Below, one piece after another: positions 8,733 to 19,949 of a DNA stretch of 55,271 nucleotides. Source of the DNA: Spirogloea muscicola (taxonomy: Eukaryota; Streptophyta; Zygnematophyceae; Spirogloeales; Spirogloeaceae); the NCBI GenBank assembly GCA_009602725.1, contig WELB01000098.1, forward strand, positions 40,709-95,979, in the 5' to 3' direction. Both the position numbers and the translations under genes were made by a program. Under the pieces are notes generated by a model. That model made no database searches, was not told where the DNA came from, and saw only the letters and a program-made list of their open reading frames with translations. Within the stretch, counting starts at the first letter, position 1. Every line of letters begins with the position of its first letter.

Positions 8733-11700
8733 CTACTTCCCCACCAATATTGCGTTGTCGGGCTTGAGGTGATTCACCCGCATTGCACCCAGCAGGTAAT
8801 TGTCGGCGCTGCCCCATTCCTCCGGCGGCGGCTGTCAAGATAGCACAGAATGAAGGCCTCAGTGATAGAGTCGTGGACATCCTGGAAATTGGTGCTGTGC
8901 CTTCAATCTACATGCTCCTAGTTACCTAGTGCTTGAGTTGGTAGGATTAGTACTAGAGTTTTGAGCGGATGTCACATGATCGGAAGGTATGCTACGTATG
9001 CAAGCAGCATAATGTCAGGAGCGCTGGTACCTCAATAAATATGGCCAGATCTATCACGAGGGACGCAATGAATTTGAGGACGAGGCTCATCATGCCTCGT
9101 GCAACGGATGATGAACCAATATCAATGTCAATCTGCAAACGCACAGATAGCTCGTTCAGCATCCTCGTACTACCTGTACAATGGCTGCAAGCCTTCCTTA
9201 TCTCTGGCTCCTGTGAACCTGCTACAGATCCAGTTACAATCCATCTTTTCTAGTGACAAACTTGACCCAGGACAGTGATGCTTGGGAGCTTCCTCAGACC
9301 CGCACGTTAGTGTGCATGGGGGATAGAACTTTGCCTTCTCCAGAGCATACCTCCATGAAATTGGGACCCCGAATGTAATTGCAGCTCAGGCTCTGGGCAA
9401 CTGTCACCACAGTTTTTCCCACAGCCCTCTTCACAATCCAATAGCCCTGGGCTCAGGTGCGCAACATTTGGATGACTCCTCAAGGTCAGTGATACTCAAC
9501 CTTAGACACACTTACTGCCAATATGAGTACCTGCTATATTGAGATGGCTGGAACAATAGTTGCAAGCAGTATGCTTCCAGAACTTTGATTTGAGCTTGAG
9601 CCAGCAGAGGGCATGACTGATGAGCATATCTGGCAAACTTGGACACATTAGGGGCACCAAGGAGCAGACAGAAAGCGGACCTTGTGCGCATCTGACAAGC
9701 ATACACAAGCCAAAGTAAGGTGGAACACCAGGGCAAGTGCCACTCAGTCACCTTGACTACTGCGGGAAGAAGCTTAAAGGAGGCGTCGCGGAAGCTGTCG
9801 CTTCCATTCACAAACTTGTCCAGCAATGAGCCAGGCCTGATGGGCTTGGGCGCCACAAGGTATGCTATGACACTATAATTCCTAGGCTTGCCTGGTATCT
9901 GTGGATTTGCCAGGTCACAAGAAGTTTGGAGGAATTTCACAAGGGCTTGACTTGTAAGCAAGTGTTGAAGGAAGTCACACACTAACTGCCAAGGCCTAGG
10001 TTTCATCCCTGGATTAAGCATCGTCACAAGTGATCGGGTATTGACAAGTTTCACAATGGACGACTGTTACGCTTTAGCCTCTGACATGGTCAACCTTGCG
10101 TAGCTGTGCTCAAGACAACTACCTGGAGATTCACAACTAGGATGAATGGAAGTCGCTTTCCTTCAGGTGACTGTAACAAACCACAAAATAGTTGGAATGG
10201 ACTTCAAGCGGACTGGGTGTGAGCTTGACCGCCGTGTTTCTATGAAGATGTACATGATAGCATGATGCCAGACAGCACAACTCATACAAGATCATGATGA
10301 CTATGTGTATCAATATAGCCATTCGCAAGCTTGCCAAAGTGTCGCCTGCAGAAGCTTAGATACCTGCACAATGCAGCCCGGTGTTGTGGCAAATGCGTCA
10401 AGCTTGCCCTCATGCTTGTAGCAATCCACAGCCAGCAGCTTCAGCAGAGGCTCTCCAACATCAACCTGTACGCCAGGAAGTGATTTCACCTTAAGACTCA
10501 GAGAAGTCACCTTATGCCTCATTTGAGGGCATGTACATGTTTATTGTGACAGCAGAACAAGCCGTGTTCTGAATAGCAGGGGTTTAGGGTTTAGGATTTA
10601 GGACAATTAGGTGAATTCTCAGACTTTGCGGGATGCTACACCAGTAGGCCAGTTTAGGAAAAGGTGGACTGCAATGTGCAAATTGGCCCCACCGTGGTGG
10701 ATTTGCTCCGCCGATTTTGTTGGGTCAGCTGGGAAATTTCTGGCTGACTCCAGCCCTCCCGTGCCATATTCCCTTGGAAATTTCTCTCCTCAACTACCAC
10801 AGGTTGCACATCCTCCTGCAAGTCTGATGCCAAAGGAGGAGCTGCAGGGCAAAGGAGGAGCAGAGTTCCACTACAGTCAAACTCAAAATACACTCATGCT
10901 CAGTCTCCCATGCTTTGTGACTGTAAACATCTTCAACTTGCTGAATTATAGGCAACCGGAAAGAGAAGTCAGTCGCACCTTTTGTGGGCTTGGCGATGCT
11001 CGACTTCTTTCTGAGGAGTCTTGATGGTGGACTGTCCGATTGCTGGGGTAAGACGACACATGAGAGTATGTTAGGGACACTACTAATATCTCCAACAGGA
11101 AACTGCAGCCTCTTTATGAGAAGCACTGCTTGTATTTGTGACTGAATCAGCATTCGGATTAGAAGCCAGCTCTGGCCAGACCAGGGCGGCCAACAAGATG
11201 TCCTCTTGGGCCGACGTACAGATGCTGACCATGTCACCAATGCTTGGAGCTGCATCAAAGAATTCCTCATCCTCCTCTTCGTCATCTTCGGCTTCGTCGC
11301 CGCTTGGCTCTCCCACGCTGGCCAGGTCGAAGAGCCTGCTGTCCCCCTCCCCCAGGGACGGGGCAATCTCAGAGTGGCGGATGGAGATGCTTCCGCTTGC
11401 CAGATCTGGTCTGGCCGCAAAGAACTCCCTTAATCCTGGCCAACCGAACGTGACTCATGTCATATGATACAATCTCCACAAGAGTGCAGAAGATAGTAAT
11501 GACGACAATGCGGTGTTCGAGCGGTGGTGCTCAGTAAATTAGAATTATATAGAAGGCATGCCAATGGAGTAGATACGCAAGTGCTCAAATTCAATGCTTT
11601 GTTGACAGTGATGCAACAGACCTGCTACCTCCATATTGAGCTGAGTTAGGCACCTGCAATGCGGGAGAGGAGAAAGTAGGGTATTGTGACATGGAATCTG

Positions 11701-14700
11701 CCAAACTCGGTTGGCTTCCACTTGCTCCATCCGGTGCTCGTGAGCTCCATGTACTGAGTGACCTGAGACTTGGACCTTCCGAGCGGAACAATCTCCCAGC
11801 TGCCGGCTGATTGAGAGTGCCAGCAAAATCACACATTGTTAGTAAGACCTGTTGCTGCAATAAACGGCACACTCGATTGAGATAGATTGACTGAAACATG
11901 ATTGCGTGCATGGCAAAAGTCAAGCTGCCACTTGCCAGATGAATTTTTCAATCAAGCAAGACACTTACGATTAGCTGTCATGCGTTCATGCGTCGGATAC
12001 TCCGGGGCATTAACATGTGTCGTTGCCAAGGATGTGATGGCTGCAACATGCCAGAGATGAGCATGGGTGACTTTGCGTGACAGCTAGAAGCTGCAAACCC
12101 CGATTCATGATCAACAGTCATACATCCAACAAAGCCTCTCCCAAGCTTGAGCAAGACATAGGCGCAAAGGCACACACTGTAGGCGCCACTGGAGTCCCGC
12201 CGCCAATACCGTGCAGTGACCATGTCACGAGGTGAGTGCCACCTGCCGTTGCACGTGAAGAGCACAACTGATTAAAATCGGACAACTCCTAGTCTTGATT
12301 TAATACCAACACTTGAAGGACCAAATGCAGGACACGGACTGCCAGGAAAGAACATACTTCTTGTAATACTTGGGGTTGATGCTGGTGTACATAACGTCCA
12401 GGTGGCCATCCACGTGCTCTATGCACCTCACATCCCCAGAAATCTGATCCCACCTGTGCAAAGAGCATAAGCCTTTGCTCAGCGGTGCTACTGTGGGGGG
12501 TTTTTGTTATCCTAGTGCGACTTCAAGTATTTGATACATGAGCATTGTGATCCCAAGCAGGTGCAGTCGTTGACATGAGACCAGAGTCTGTGAAGGAAAT
12601 GGGACTCAGAGCCATACTGGTAACGTGTTGCTGGATTAGATGTCATGATGGCCTCAAATATAGCGTCAGAAGAAGCAGCCACGACCCCAACTGCCTTAAC
12701 AATCGCTGTTTTGTTCTCCTGCAATTGCCAGGTATGTGTTCAGCATATGAAAGAGTGGGTCACACAACCTGACAACCAACACATCCAGCAACATCTTAGA
12801 CCTCACAAAATTGATCAGACTGCACTACAAGGCACACCTTTGCATGTTCCACATCCTCAAAGAACCTAAGTCCTGGCAAGAGGACAAACCAAAAGTGGAT
12901 GAGTCACTGCATACTTTGAAAAGCATAACCTGACATGACTAACAAGAGCCTGATGTACAGTGTAAGCAGGTAGCTTGCCTCTTGCGGCTGCATCGCTATG
13001 TTCCACTTACAGTACTACAGATTGAAGCTTACCATTCTCGACCCTAAAAACCCGCCAGGCATATGCATCTGCAAGGTCACTCTGAATTGCTTTTGCACTC
13101 AGTGCAGCGTCCTCCATCATGCCCAAGTCTGAGGATGACATGGAGCCCACGCCCTCAGAGACCTCTGTTCGCTCTGAGCAGGGTCAGAGCACTAGAGTCA
13201 TTCAAAAGCCAGACAGTTGGAATACTTACACCCACAAGTATATGTCGAAGGTACATCGTCAAACCTTTGACTTCACACGTGGACATATGCCAGAGCAAGC
13301 CACTGAAACGTGAACAAGCTCACCTTTGCCAATGCTGACAATTCGCTGGAGGCTCTTGCCATCTGCGGTAAGCTCTCCAGACTGTGGAACAGATCCAGGA
13401 TCGGCATTTGCATCTTTGCTCGTGTCCATTGTCGGGGGTTTGTTGCGCTTCCCTGTCATCCTGAATCTGGAAATAAGAGGGACAGTGGCTCCAGTGTCAT
13501 GTGCTTGTGATAATCTTGTTAAGAATTTGCAACCCTCACAGCTCACTGATAGCAGTCAGAAAAAGCGGACGCATACAACTGGAAGACCCTGTCATGACCT
13601 CCCGTACAAAAACAGCGCTACAGTAGAATATCAAGGTCACATGCCCCCCATCCTGTAGCATGAGAAGCGTCTCTTTTCTCAAGCTCATGCCATGACCTAT
13701 ATTCTAGCTGAGAATGGCTGGAGAGCAACTCATATATCTAGAGTTGCAATGCATACAGGAGCATGGCAACTGCACACTTACTGTTCATCATCCTCAGGTG
13801 CACTGTGGTTGTTGCCATCTCTTCTGGATAAGTACTTCTCTGCCTAATGCCAAGCAAATGGGAAAAGTTGTGTCTGAGTAACAAACTATTGCAGGGAGAC
13901 GAGATTGCGCACGAAGGGGAATTCTCTGTCATAGGTAAGCATTGAGATGGCTGGTACCAATGTAGTCCTGCCGCACAAGCATCAACTTAGACAAGTATAC
14001 CGCAGAGACAACATACCTCCCCCTTGGCATGCTCAAAAGCCGACAGCCACTGGCTCGCCCCCTCGGCACTGGTGCAGCCAAACTGCAGGCAGAAGGTGCA
14101 TTTGAATATGGAGCTCTAGTGCGGGTGCCTTATGAGATGTTATTCTGCAGATCCACAACTTGGAAGCACTCAGGCTGTAAACCAATTAGGCAGTCTGAAG
14201 GAACTCCTGTGTGCAAGGAGCTAGATGGTCTCACCAAGCCCTCATACTTGGGGTGCACCTTATCGTAGAGCCTCAGGATGTATAACACCTGCAGCGCCAC
14301 AAAGCTGCAGGTTTTTACAAGACGACTTTGAGCCCCTTAAATTACTGGCCCCCTTAGATCTATTACCTCGTCACTCATCAGAAGGACGGTAACAAGAAGC
14401 TGTGAGAGGGAAGGGGATTGCGGACAAGAGGGGCTAGAAGGACTCAGACTAACCTTGTCCTTGTAAATGCCACGCCCCATGTCCTTGGCTACCATCGTCC
14501 TGCCGACCATGCCGACCCGTACTGGCTGAAAAGAAGCGGGCCGGCGGCGAGCCACATTGAGGCCACGGATGATGGCTCCAGAGACTAGCGCAGGTTGCAG
14601 CGGGAGAGCGAGAGCGGACGCGGCAGGACATACCTCTTGTGGGAAGTGCGTAGGGTCGCGCTTGAACATGGCTATGGTGCGGCCCTGGATGCGCATGAAT

Positions 14701-14771
14701 CTCGGCTTGCAATGCTGTAGGCCGAGCACGTTGGTGCCGACGATGTAAATCCAGCCCTCGAATGTGGCCAT
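8733..14771 (-). CDS. EDR2-like protein: PH, START and DUF1336 domains
   Basis: Many small exons can be chained. PH domain: 14771-14634 (MATFEGWIYIVGTNVLGL), 14525-14454, 14288-14235 (VLYILRLYDKVHPKYEGL), 14082-14017. Linker: 13843-13782, 13466-13324. START domain: 13173-13033 (ending AYAWRVFRVEN), 12872-12838 (GLRFFEDVEHAK), 12718-12618, 12453-12358 (TRYQWDQISGDVRCIEHVDG), about 12240-12180 (PRDMVTARYWRRDSSGAYSV), 11806-11654 (TSTGWSKWKP, FLLSRIAG). An acidic linker lies near 11.1-11.4 kb. DUF1336: 10489-10364 (KLLAVDCYKHEGK), 10170-10123, 9898-9752 (IPGKPRNYSVIAYLV, FVNGSDSFRDASFKL), 9446-9351 (GYWIVKRAVGK), 9132-9031, 8831-8733 (LLGAMRVNHLK, stop). Exons at 10.5-11.1 kb and 11.9-12.15 kb are not fully resolved. 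Land-plant EDR2 binds phosphoinositides and lipid, sits at ER and plasma membrane, and restrains defence cell death; here the role is inferred from domains. Confidence 0.9.
10580..10606 (+). repeat. Short TTTAGGG-type telomere-like motif
   Basis: Three near-adjacent units (GGGTTTAGGG, TTTAGGA, TTTAGGA) lie in an intron of the EDR2-like gene. This is the opposite strand sense to the tract at 1340-1452 and is too short to be more than an interstitial motif. Confidence 0.5.
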
Positions 14772-15937
14772 GGCTGCCGGTGTCCCGGGCAGACCACCGC
14801 TCGGTCCTCACACAGAGGAAGATCTCAGCAGCGAGGGCGCGGCGCCCGGAACATCCAGCTAGCAGCTCGGGAACGAGTGCGGCGCGCCAGCACCGTGGCG
14901 CGCGTCCGGAAGCCGGAGCTCCATCTACCACAGCGTAGCTGCCGAGCACTCGCTACGGAGCAGCCTGCTTGCGGCAGCGGTCCCGCCAGCCGAGCCTCAA
15001 GAAGAGAAAAGGATCAGCTGTTCAATGATGGCGGCGGCGGAGGCGGCGAGCTTCGCGGCGGCGGCGGCGGCGGCGGCGATGGCGGCGGCGACGCCCGCCA
15101 GGCGGCGTGCCTGCTGCAGGACGGCCAGCTGATGACTGGAATGAGCGGGGCCTTGGCAGGAGGTGGCAGCGTGGGAGAACCGAAGATAACGGGGAATTCT
15201 GTAGGCGAATAGGAGGCCGGCCACTGCGGAAAGCATGACACCGTCGCCATTCCCAGGGCGAGCATTCGCTCGCATTTAAATGGGGTCACCCCCGGCGCCG
15301 TTAGCGAGGCCCGTCAAGACAGCTGCCACGTGTGGGCAGCTCTTCTGCCCCACCACCTGACATCATCAAGCGCGCCTGGCACGTGGAGGGAGTGGAACAA
15401 CTATCCTTAGGGCCGCCGCTAAATGTGGAGCAAAGCAGCCGACATCTGGCGGCACCGCTTGTAAGCCCAGAGGCCCTGCACTGTGGCGCCGCCAAGAGCA
15501 GGCACATCTGACGGAGCCGCCAGATGTGGCGGGGCCCTGGTCCCACCCGCTTGCGTGCTGAGGCTTAGCGGGGACTTAACAAGATGTTAGCTGTTTCGCA
15601 CGGCCGCTGGCGCGTGGGCCGACCAGTGACGGGGTCTCGGGGCAACGAGCCACAAGTAAGTTAGCGAGGAGCCCCTGCTTCGGCGAGCCTGCTACTACTG
15701 CTGTGGCAATAAGTGACGTAAGGTCAGCCTCAGTCACTCCCGCCCCGTTACCCCGTTACCTGCGGCCTAGCTCGGCTCTTAGCAGCGCCGCGGGACTTGA
15801 TAGTCGGGCGACGGCGGCGGTCAGTGCGCGGCGGCGCCTGTGGACACTCCCCCGTTCCGACGTGCTCTCGCGGCCGGTGCAGAGGAAACCGCTGTCTCAG
15901 GCGTTGGGACTGATAGGGAGCATCGGTTGGTGGCATC
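14772..15937. promoter_or_regulatory. Divergent region between EDR2-like and GST genes
   Basis: The EDR2-like gene starts leftward and the first GST gene rightward, so the two promoters share this 1.2 kb. It is GC-rich, with a GGC-repeat tract near 15030-15085. ORFs on both strands here have composition-driven sequences (Ala/Pro/Gly runs) and no conserved motif. Confidence 0.4.
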
Positions 15938-17919
15938 ATGTTGCTGTACGAGTTCCCGCTTTCAATCAATGTGCACAAGGCGAAGCTCGTCTTGGAAGAA
16001 TGCGGCGTCAAGGTCACACTACTACCAACTGCGTCTGGCACTTACATGCACCAGCAATGCCTCCCACCACAAACAAGGGCAGCCTTTGCATGACTTAACT
16101 CTAAGTACAGCCTATGCGGCAGTCAGGGGGGAAACCTGTGAATTGGTTGTGTTGTTCAAGACTGCTCACTGGTCCGCTCACTTGGTGTGTGAGTCTTGCT
16201 CCTCGCAGTATACAACGAAGAGCATCAACATCTTGAAGGGAGACAATGCGAATCCTGACTTTCTGAAGATCTCCCCTGGGGGTACTCTTCCAGTACTAGT
16301 GGATGGCGAGAAAGTCTTGAAGGATAGCAAGTCGATTGCGGAGTAAGTGGTCCTACTGCATCAACAGGGTGCTGCACCCCGGCATGATGACTTTCCGGGT
16401 CATGCCTTGCTTCCCATGATTAGTCAAGGCAATAATATTCGTCTAAGACCCTGTACATAGGAGTGATGCAGCCTCACAGGAATCTCCGAACTTCCAGCCA
16501 ATGAGATTAAATTATATCTGCTGAGGCAAAAGTCCACATTGTTGAAGAGTTGGTTTACAGGACACTGCACCAATATTCACTTGCGTCGTAGGTTGCGTGG
16601 ACAGTCTTATGCTAGTATACTGAAAAGGATTCCTAGAAACTCGAGAGGCTCACAGCTGATGCAAACAAATGGTCACTCCACTTGCCATAGCTGATTACTT
16701 GAATTGTGGACATATCGATGCTTCAGATATGTAAACAGCATCGGGAAGCCTCTGGGAGGTGATGCTGTGGACTCTGCAAAGGTGGACGAATGGATGACAA
16801 AATCGAATCACTGGGAGGACACACCCTACACATTTGCTCATGGCAACTTGAAGCAGAGCTTGCAGATAAGCCAGTTCCGGATCAAAGTTGCAGAAGCACG
16901 ACTTAAGGAGCATCCTGAGATGGCTGACATTTACAAGTACGTTGATAGGGCACATGAGCAAATGATGCATGAGGTTTTCTGACAGGCTTGTCATACACAA
17001 TGCCACATGAGCTCGCTCTAGGATGATGTGTGGTCAAAGTAGCTGTGAAAGCAACAACATGCTTGGACACTCTGGATATCATTCATGCAAGATGCTTCAC
17101 AACAAACCCTTCCAATTGCCATTATGTAGCTTGCAGTCAGTCTGTCTCATCGCAGCTCTTTGTGTTTCTCTCAGCAAGCGTCTGGAAGTAATGAGGGAGA
17201 CAGAGAAAAACTTTCAGGATAAGGACTACGTTGCCAAGCTTGATGCCGAGGTACGACTACTAGGATGTGAATCTTTTTCAACATAGCTACAACAGTCAAC
17301 CTCTGTCAGAAGTAGTGGAGCACATCTTCTATCCAGCCAAGCATGACACAATTGTCATGGCTGGCACGTCATTACATTCCTTCTGGCCATCATCAAGGCC
17401 CTTGGTCCTACCAGGGCTGCGCACTGATAACGGAGCTGTGGCTTCATTGTTATCACCTCACTCGTTCTTGCTGACTTGCTCTGCCGTATGCGCAGCTTGT
17501 TAGTCTCTTGGATGACGCCGAGAAGCAATTATCCACAACAAAGTGGCTTGCCGGCTCAGAGTATTCCTTGGCAGATGCATTCTTCACAGCAGTGCTGGCA
17601 AGGGTTGAGTTTGCGAAGGTGCACGCACCCTTGATGAATGAAAAGCCTCATGTCAAAGAGTTCTTTGGAGCTGTCAAGGCACGTCCTAGGTGAGACCTTC
17701 TCTATCACATTATAGCTTGAAATTGTGCTGCATTTGGCCTGCTTCTCCTCCTCTGTCAAGCACTGTAAGCTTGTGACATGCTTTGACTTCCTGCCTTGGC
17801 TCGTTAATGCTGGCAGTTACAAGCACGTCATTGGAAAATATGAAGGTCTGGGCGCACTTCCCATAATTGTCCCACTCGTCTTCGCCCTCCAAGTACGGAG
17901 CCTATTCAAGGCTTACTAG
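15938..17919 (+). CDS. Glutathione S-transferase, TCHQD class (copy A)
   Basis: Six exons join in phase: 15938-16012, 16209-16342, 16727-16936, 17175-17250, 17496-17689, 17817-17919, giving 263 residues. The N-terminal thioredoxin-like half reads MLLYEFPLSINVHKAKLVLEE, then NPDFLKISPGGTLPVLVDGE with the cis-Pro (TLPVL) and DSKSIAE. The helical half has KVDEWM, FRIKVAEARLKEHPEMADIY, LDDAEKQLSTTKWLAGSEYS and ends SYKHVIGKYEGL. Length (about 265) and the YKHVIGKY ending match the plant TCHQD class, named for similarity to bacterial tetrachlorohydroquinone dehalogenase; its physiological substrate is not established. The C-terminus is hydrophobic (LPIIVPLVFALQV), so membrane association is possible. 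It is paralogous to the gene at 19950-22637. Confidence 0.88.
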
Positions 17920-18695
17920 TCCTGGATTGTGTCAGCGAATTCAGACTGTGGTATTCCAGGGCAGGCATTACCTGGCAGTCGAGCTGTGAATCACCTTGAG
18001 CCCCCAACTTCAAGCCCGTGTAATGTATTAGGTGGACTGCACTTCAGTGCATTGCCCTGTTTGTCCAGTGCTGTGTGTACAGAGGTTGTTGACCAACTTC
18101 CATTGCTCCTTTGCTGCTGCTCTTTTATCCTTTTCATATCCCCTACAAGCCCTTGTAAATCAACCAACTTGTTAGTACTGAAGCTTTGGCAGCTGCCATT
18201 GTGCAAGACTTTGACTGAAAGCAAGTCTGTCACGTTCTGGAGAGTTACGTCAGATGATAATACTCCCATTTTCTCTCTGGTCCTCCCTTCCAAAAAAATT
18301 GCACTAGTGCTTCCTGTGTACTTTTGGGAGTATAAGAGGCACAATGTCTTGGACCTGCCTCACAGCTGTGAGAGGCCACTTGCTATGGAAGAGTCTTGGC
18401 AACACTTGGACCCCAAGAGCAAAGAAGTACAACCTAGTGGTGGACTCAGCTACTAGTGAGCTTCGGCCTCGTGTCCAGCAGACAGAGGGGCTGGCAGGCC
18501 GGCGCTGCAGAAGGAAAGAAGGCCGGTAAGACGCTCTCAGGCCAGAAAGAGTGCTGCAAGCCTTGCACAATGGCGCTTAGAAAAAAGCAGCAGAGTCAGA
18601 TCTGTGGGACAAGTGGTGGCTGTGCTGTAGGTACAAATGCCTGCAGGAGTTGCAGACGCTCATTCCAGAGAGCGCTTCTCTACGCCGAGGTGGGG
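17920..18695. other. Intergenic, converging GST A and CCDC12
   Basis: The interval holds the 3' untranslated regions of both neighbours. No conserved frame, RNA gene or repeat unit was recognised. Confidence 0.45.
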
Positions 18696-19485
18696 TCATG
18701 GCGACCCCTCCTTGGGCTCGCCAGCCGCCTCCTGCCGCAGTCTCTCCTCCTCCTCTGCATGGCAAGCAGCCACAATCCTGCCGCTGAGGAGGGCCCTTCA
18801 CTACGATTTGGGTCCAATATATATGCATGTGGTTCGTGCCAGAGTTGCAGGCTCGAAGTAGGGTGTAGCTGAAGAACAAGTTGAGGTTATAAAAACCGGG
18901 ACTAGTAGCTGTCTCTGGCCTGAAGCTTGCGTCTTGCGCGCGGCGTGCGCGTCAAGCAAGCAAATGCTTGCCAGCTCCAAGCACATGCAAACACCCGAAG
19001 CACTGGCCACGTGCACACGTCGTAGGAGGTGGCGGGCACGAGGGTGAGTGGCCTCGGGGGAGCGACTCACGCATGAGCTCGACCATGGCGCGCTGCGTAC
19101 GGCGCTCGAGCTTCTCGAGCTTCTTGGCGACGTCCCGGCGGAGGTCCCAGTTGGGCTTCTTGGGGGCGATGCTCACGACGGGGTCCTGCGCCAGCGGCCG
19201 GGCGCCGCAAGCTCAGCCGCCGCCTAGCGCCGCCTCGTCGCCGCCGCCGGCGGCGGCAGCGTGGCCAGGGCCAGCCGGGCTCACCTCGGTGGCGCCGGCG
19301 TCTGCAGCGGCGGCGTCAGCGCCCTTGGCTGCGGCGGCGAGCGGGTCGTCGAAGCGGGCCTGCGGCGGCGGCGCGAGCTTGCCGCGCGCGAGCTCCTGGT
19401 CTCGCGGCAGGTAGTTGCGGAACGTCACGTTGCGCTCGCTGCGGACATCGAGAGGCCCCGCGTCAGCGGCGCCGTCGCCGGCCAC
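18696..19485 (-). CDS. CCDC12: CCDC12 / cwf18 pre-mRNA splicing factor
   Basis: Three exons on the minus strand: 19485-19285, 19185-19071, 18754-18696. Exon 1 carries FRNYLPRDQELARGKLAPP, the conserved N-terminal block. Exon 2 carries the diagnostic APKKPNWDLRRDVAKKLEKL then ERRTQRAMVELM. Exon 3 completes CAG across the junction and ends EEERLRQEAAGEPKEGSP and a stop. All junctions are in phase. The family is a small coiled-coil protein of the Prp19/NineTeen-associated spliceosome that acts around catalytic activation. About 124 residues are visible. The true start is unclear: 19485 is a GTG and the frame is open only to about 19540, so a short upstream exon is likely. Confidence 0.88.
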
Positions 19486-19808
19486 GGCAGCCGCGGCTGC
19501 GGCGGCGGCGGCGGAGGCGGCGACGGTGCGTTGGCTTCGCTAGGGGCGGGAGCGACGTCGGTCGGCCCCTAGCCCCCCCTCCCTCCTTTCGTGCGTCTGC
19601 CCGCCCCCGCCGGGCAGGCCGGCTCCGACCGGAAAGAGTCTCACGCCTTACTCCGGCTCGCTCTTTTGGGGCCTTGTTCATGCTTTCGTCGGCTTGCTTT
19701 TTGTTTCCGTCTCTTGCCAGCCTTCTGCCCCCTTTCGAGCTGCTTCTGTCTCCTCCGGATCTTCACGGCCCCTCGACACCTTCGGAAAGAAAGCGCGGCC
19801 AGATTGAC

Positions 19809-19852
19809 TGGTGGCTGGGAAAGGCCAGCCCAAAAGAATGGACAAGGTCTGA
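19809..19852 (-). repeat. Solo LINE 3'-tail hairpin unit
   Basis: The minus strand reads a TTGTCCATTC-type leader, then GGGCTGGCC and a pairing GGCCAGCC-like arm with small mismatches. It lies between CCDC12 and the second GST, far from any coding part of the element. Confidence 0.5.
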
Positions 19853-19874
19853 GGGAGCTTGAGTGCGAACGACT

Positions 19875-19894
19875 NNNNNNNNNNNNNNNNNNNN
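19875..19894. other. Assembly gap (20 Ns)
   Basis: Twenty unknown bases sit just upstream of the second GST start codon, in a GCC-rich leader. Part of the shared CCDC12/GST B promoter region is therefore unreadable. Confidence 0.98.
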
Positions 19895-19949
19895 GGCACG
19901 GCCGCCGCCGCCGCCGAAGCCGCCCGCCGCCGCCGCCGCCGCCGCCACC

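Noticed and set aside
9512-10054. A single 180-residue minus-strand protein
   Set aside because: Only residues encoded by 9752-9898 match DUF1336. The rest is intron translated in frame with that exon.
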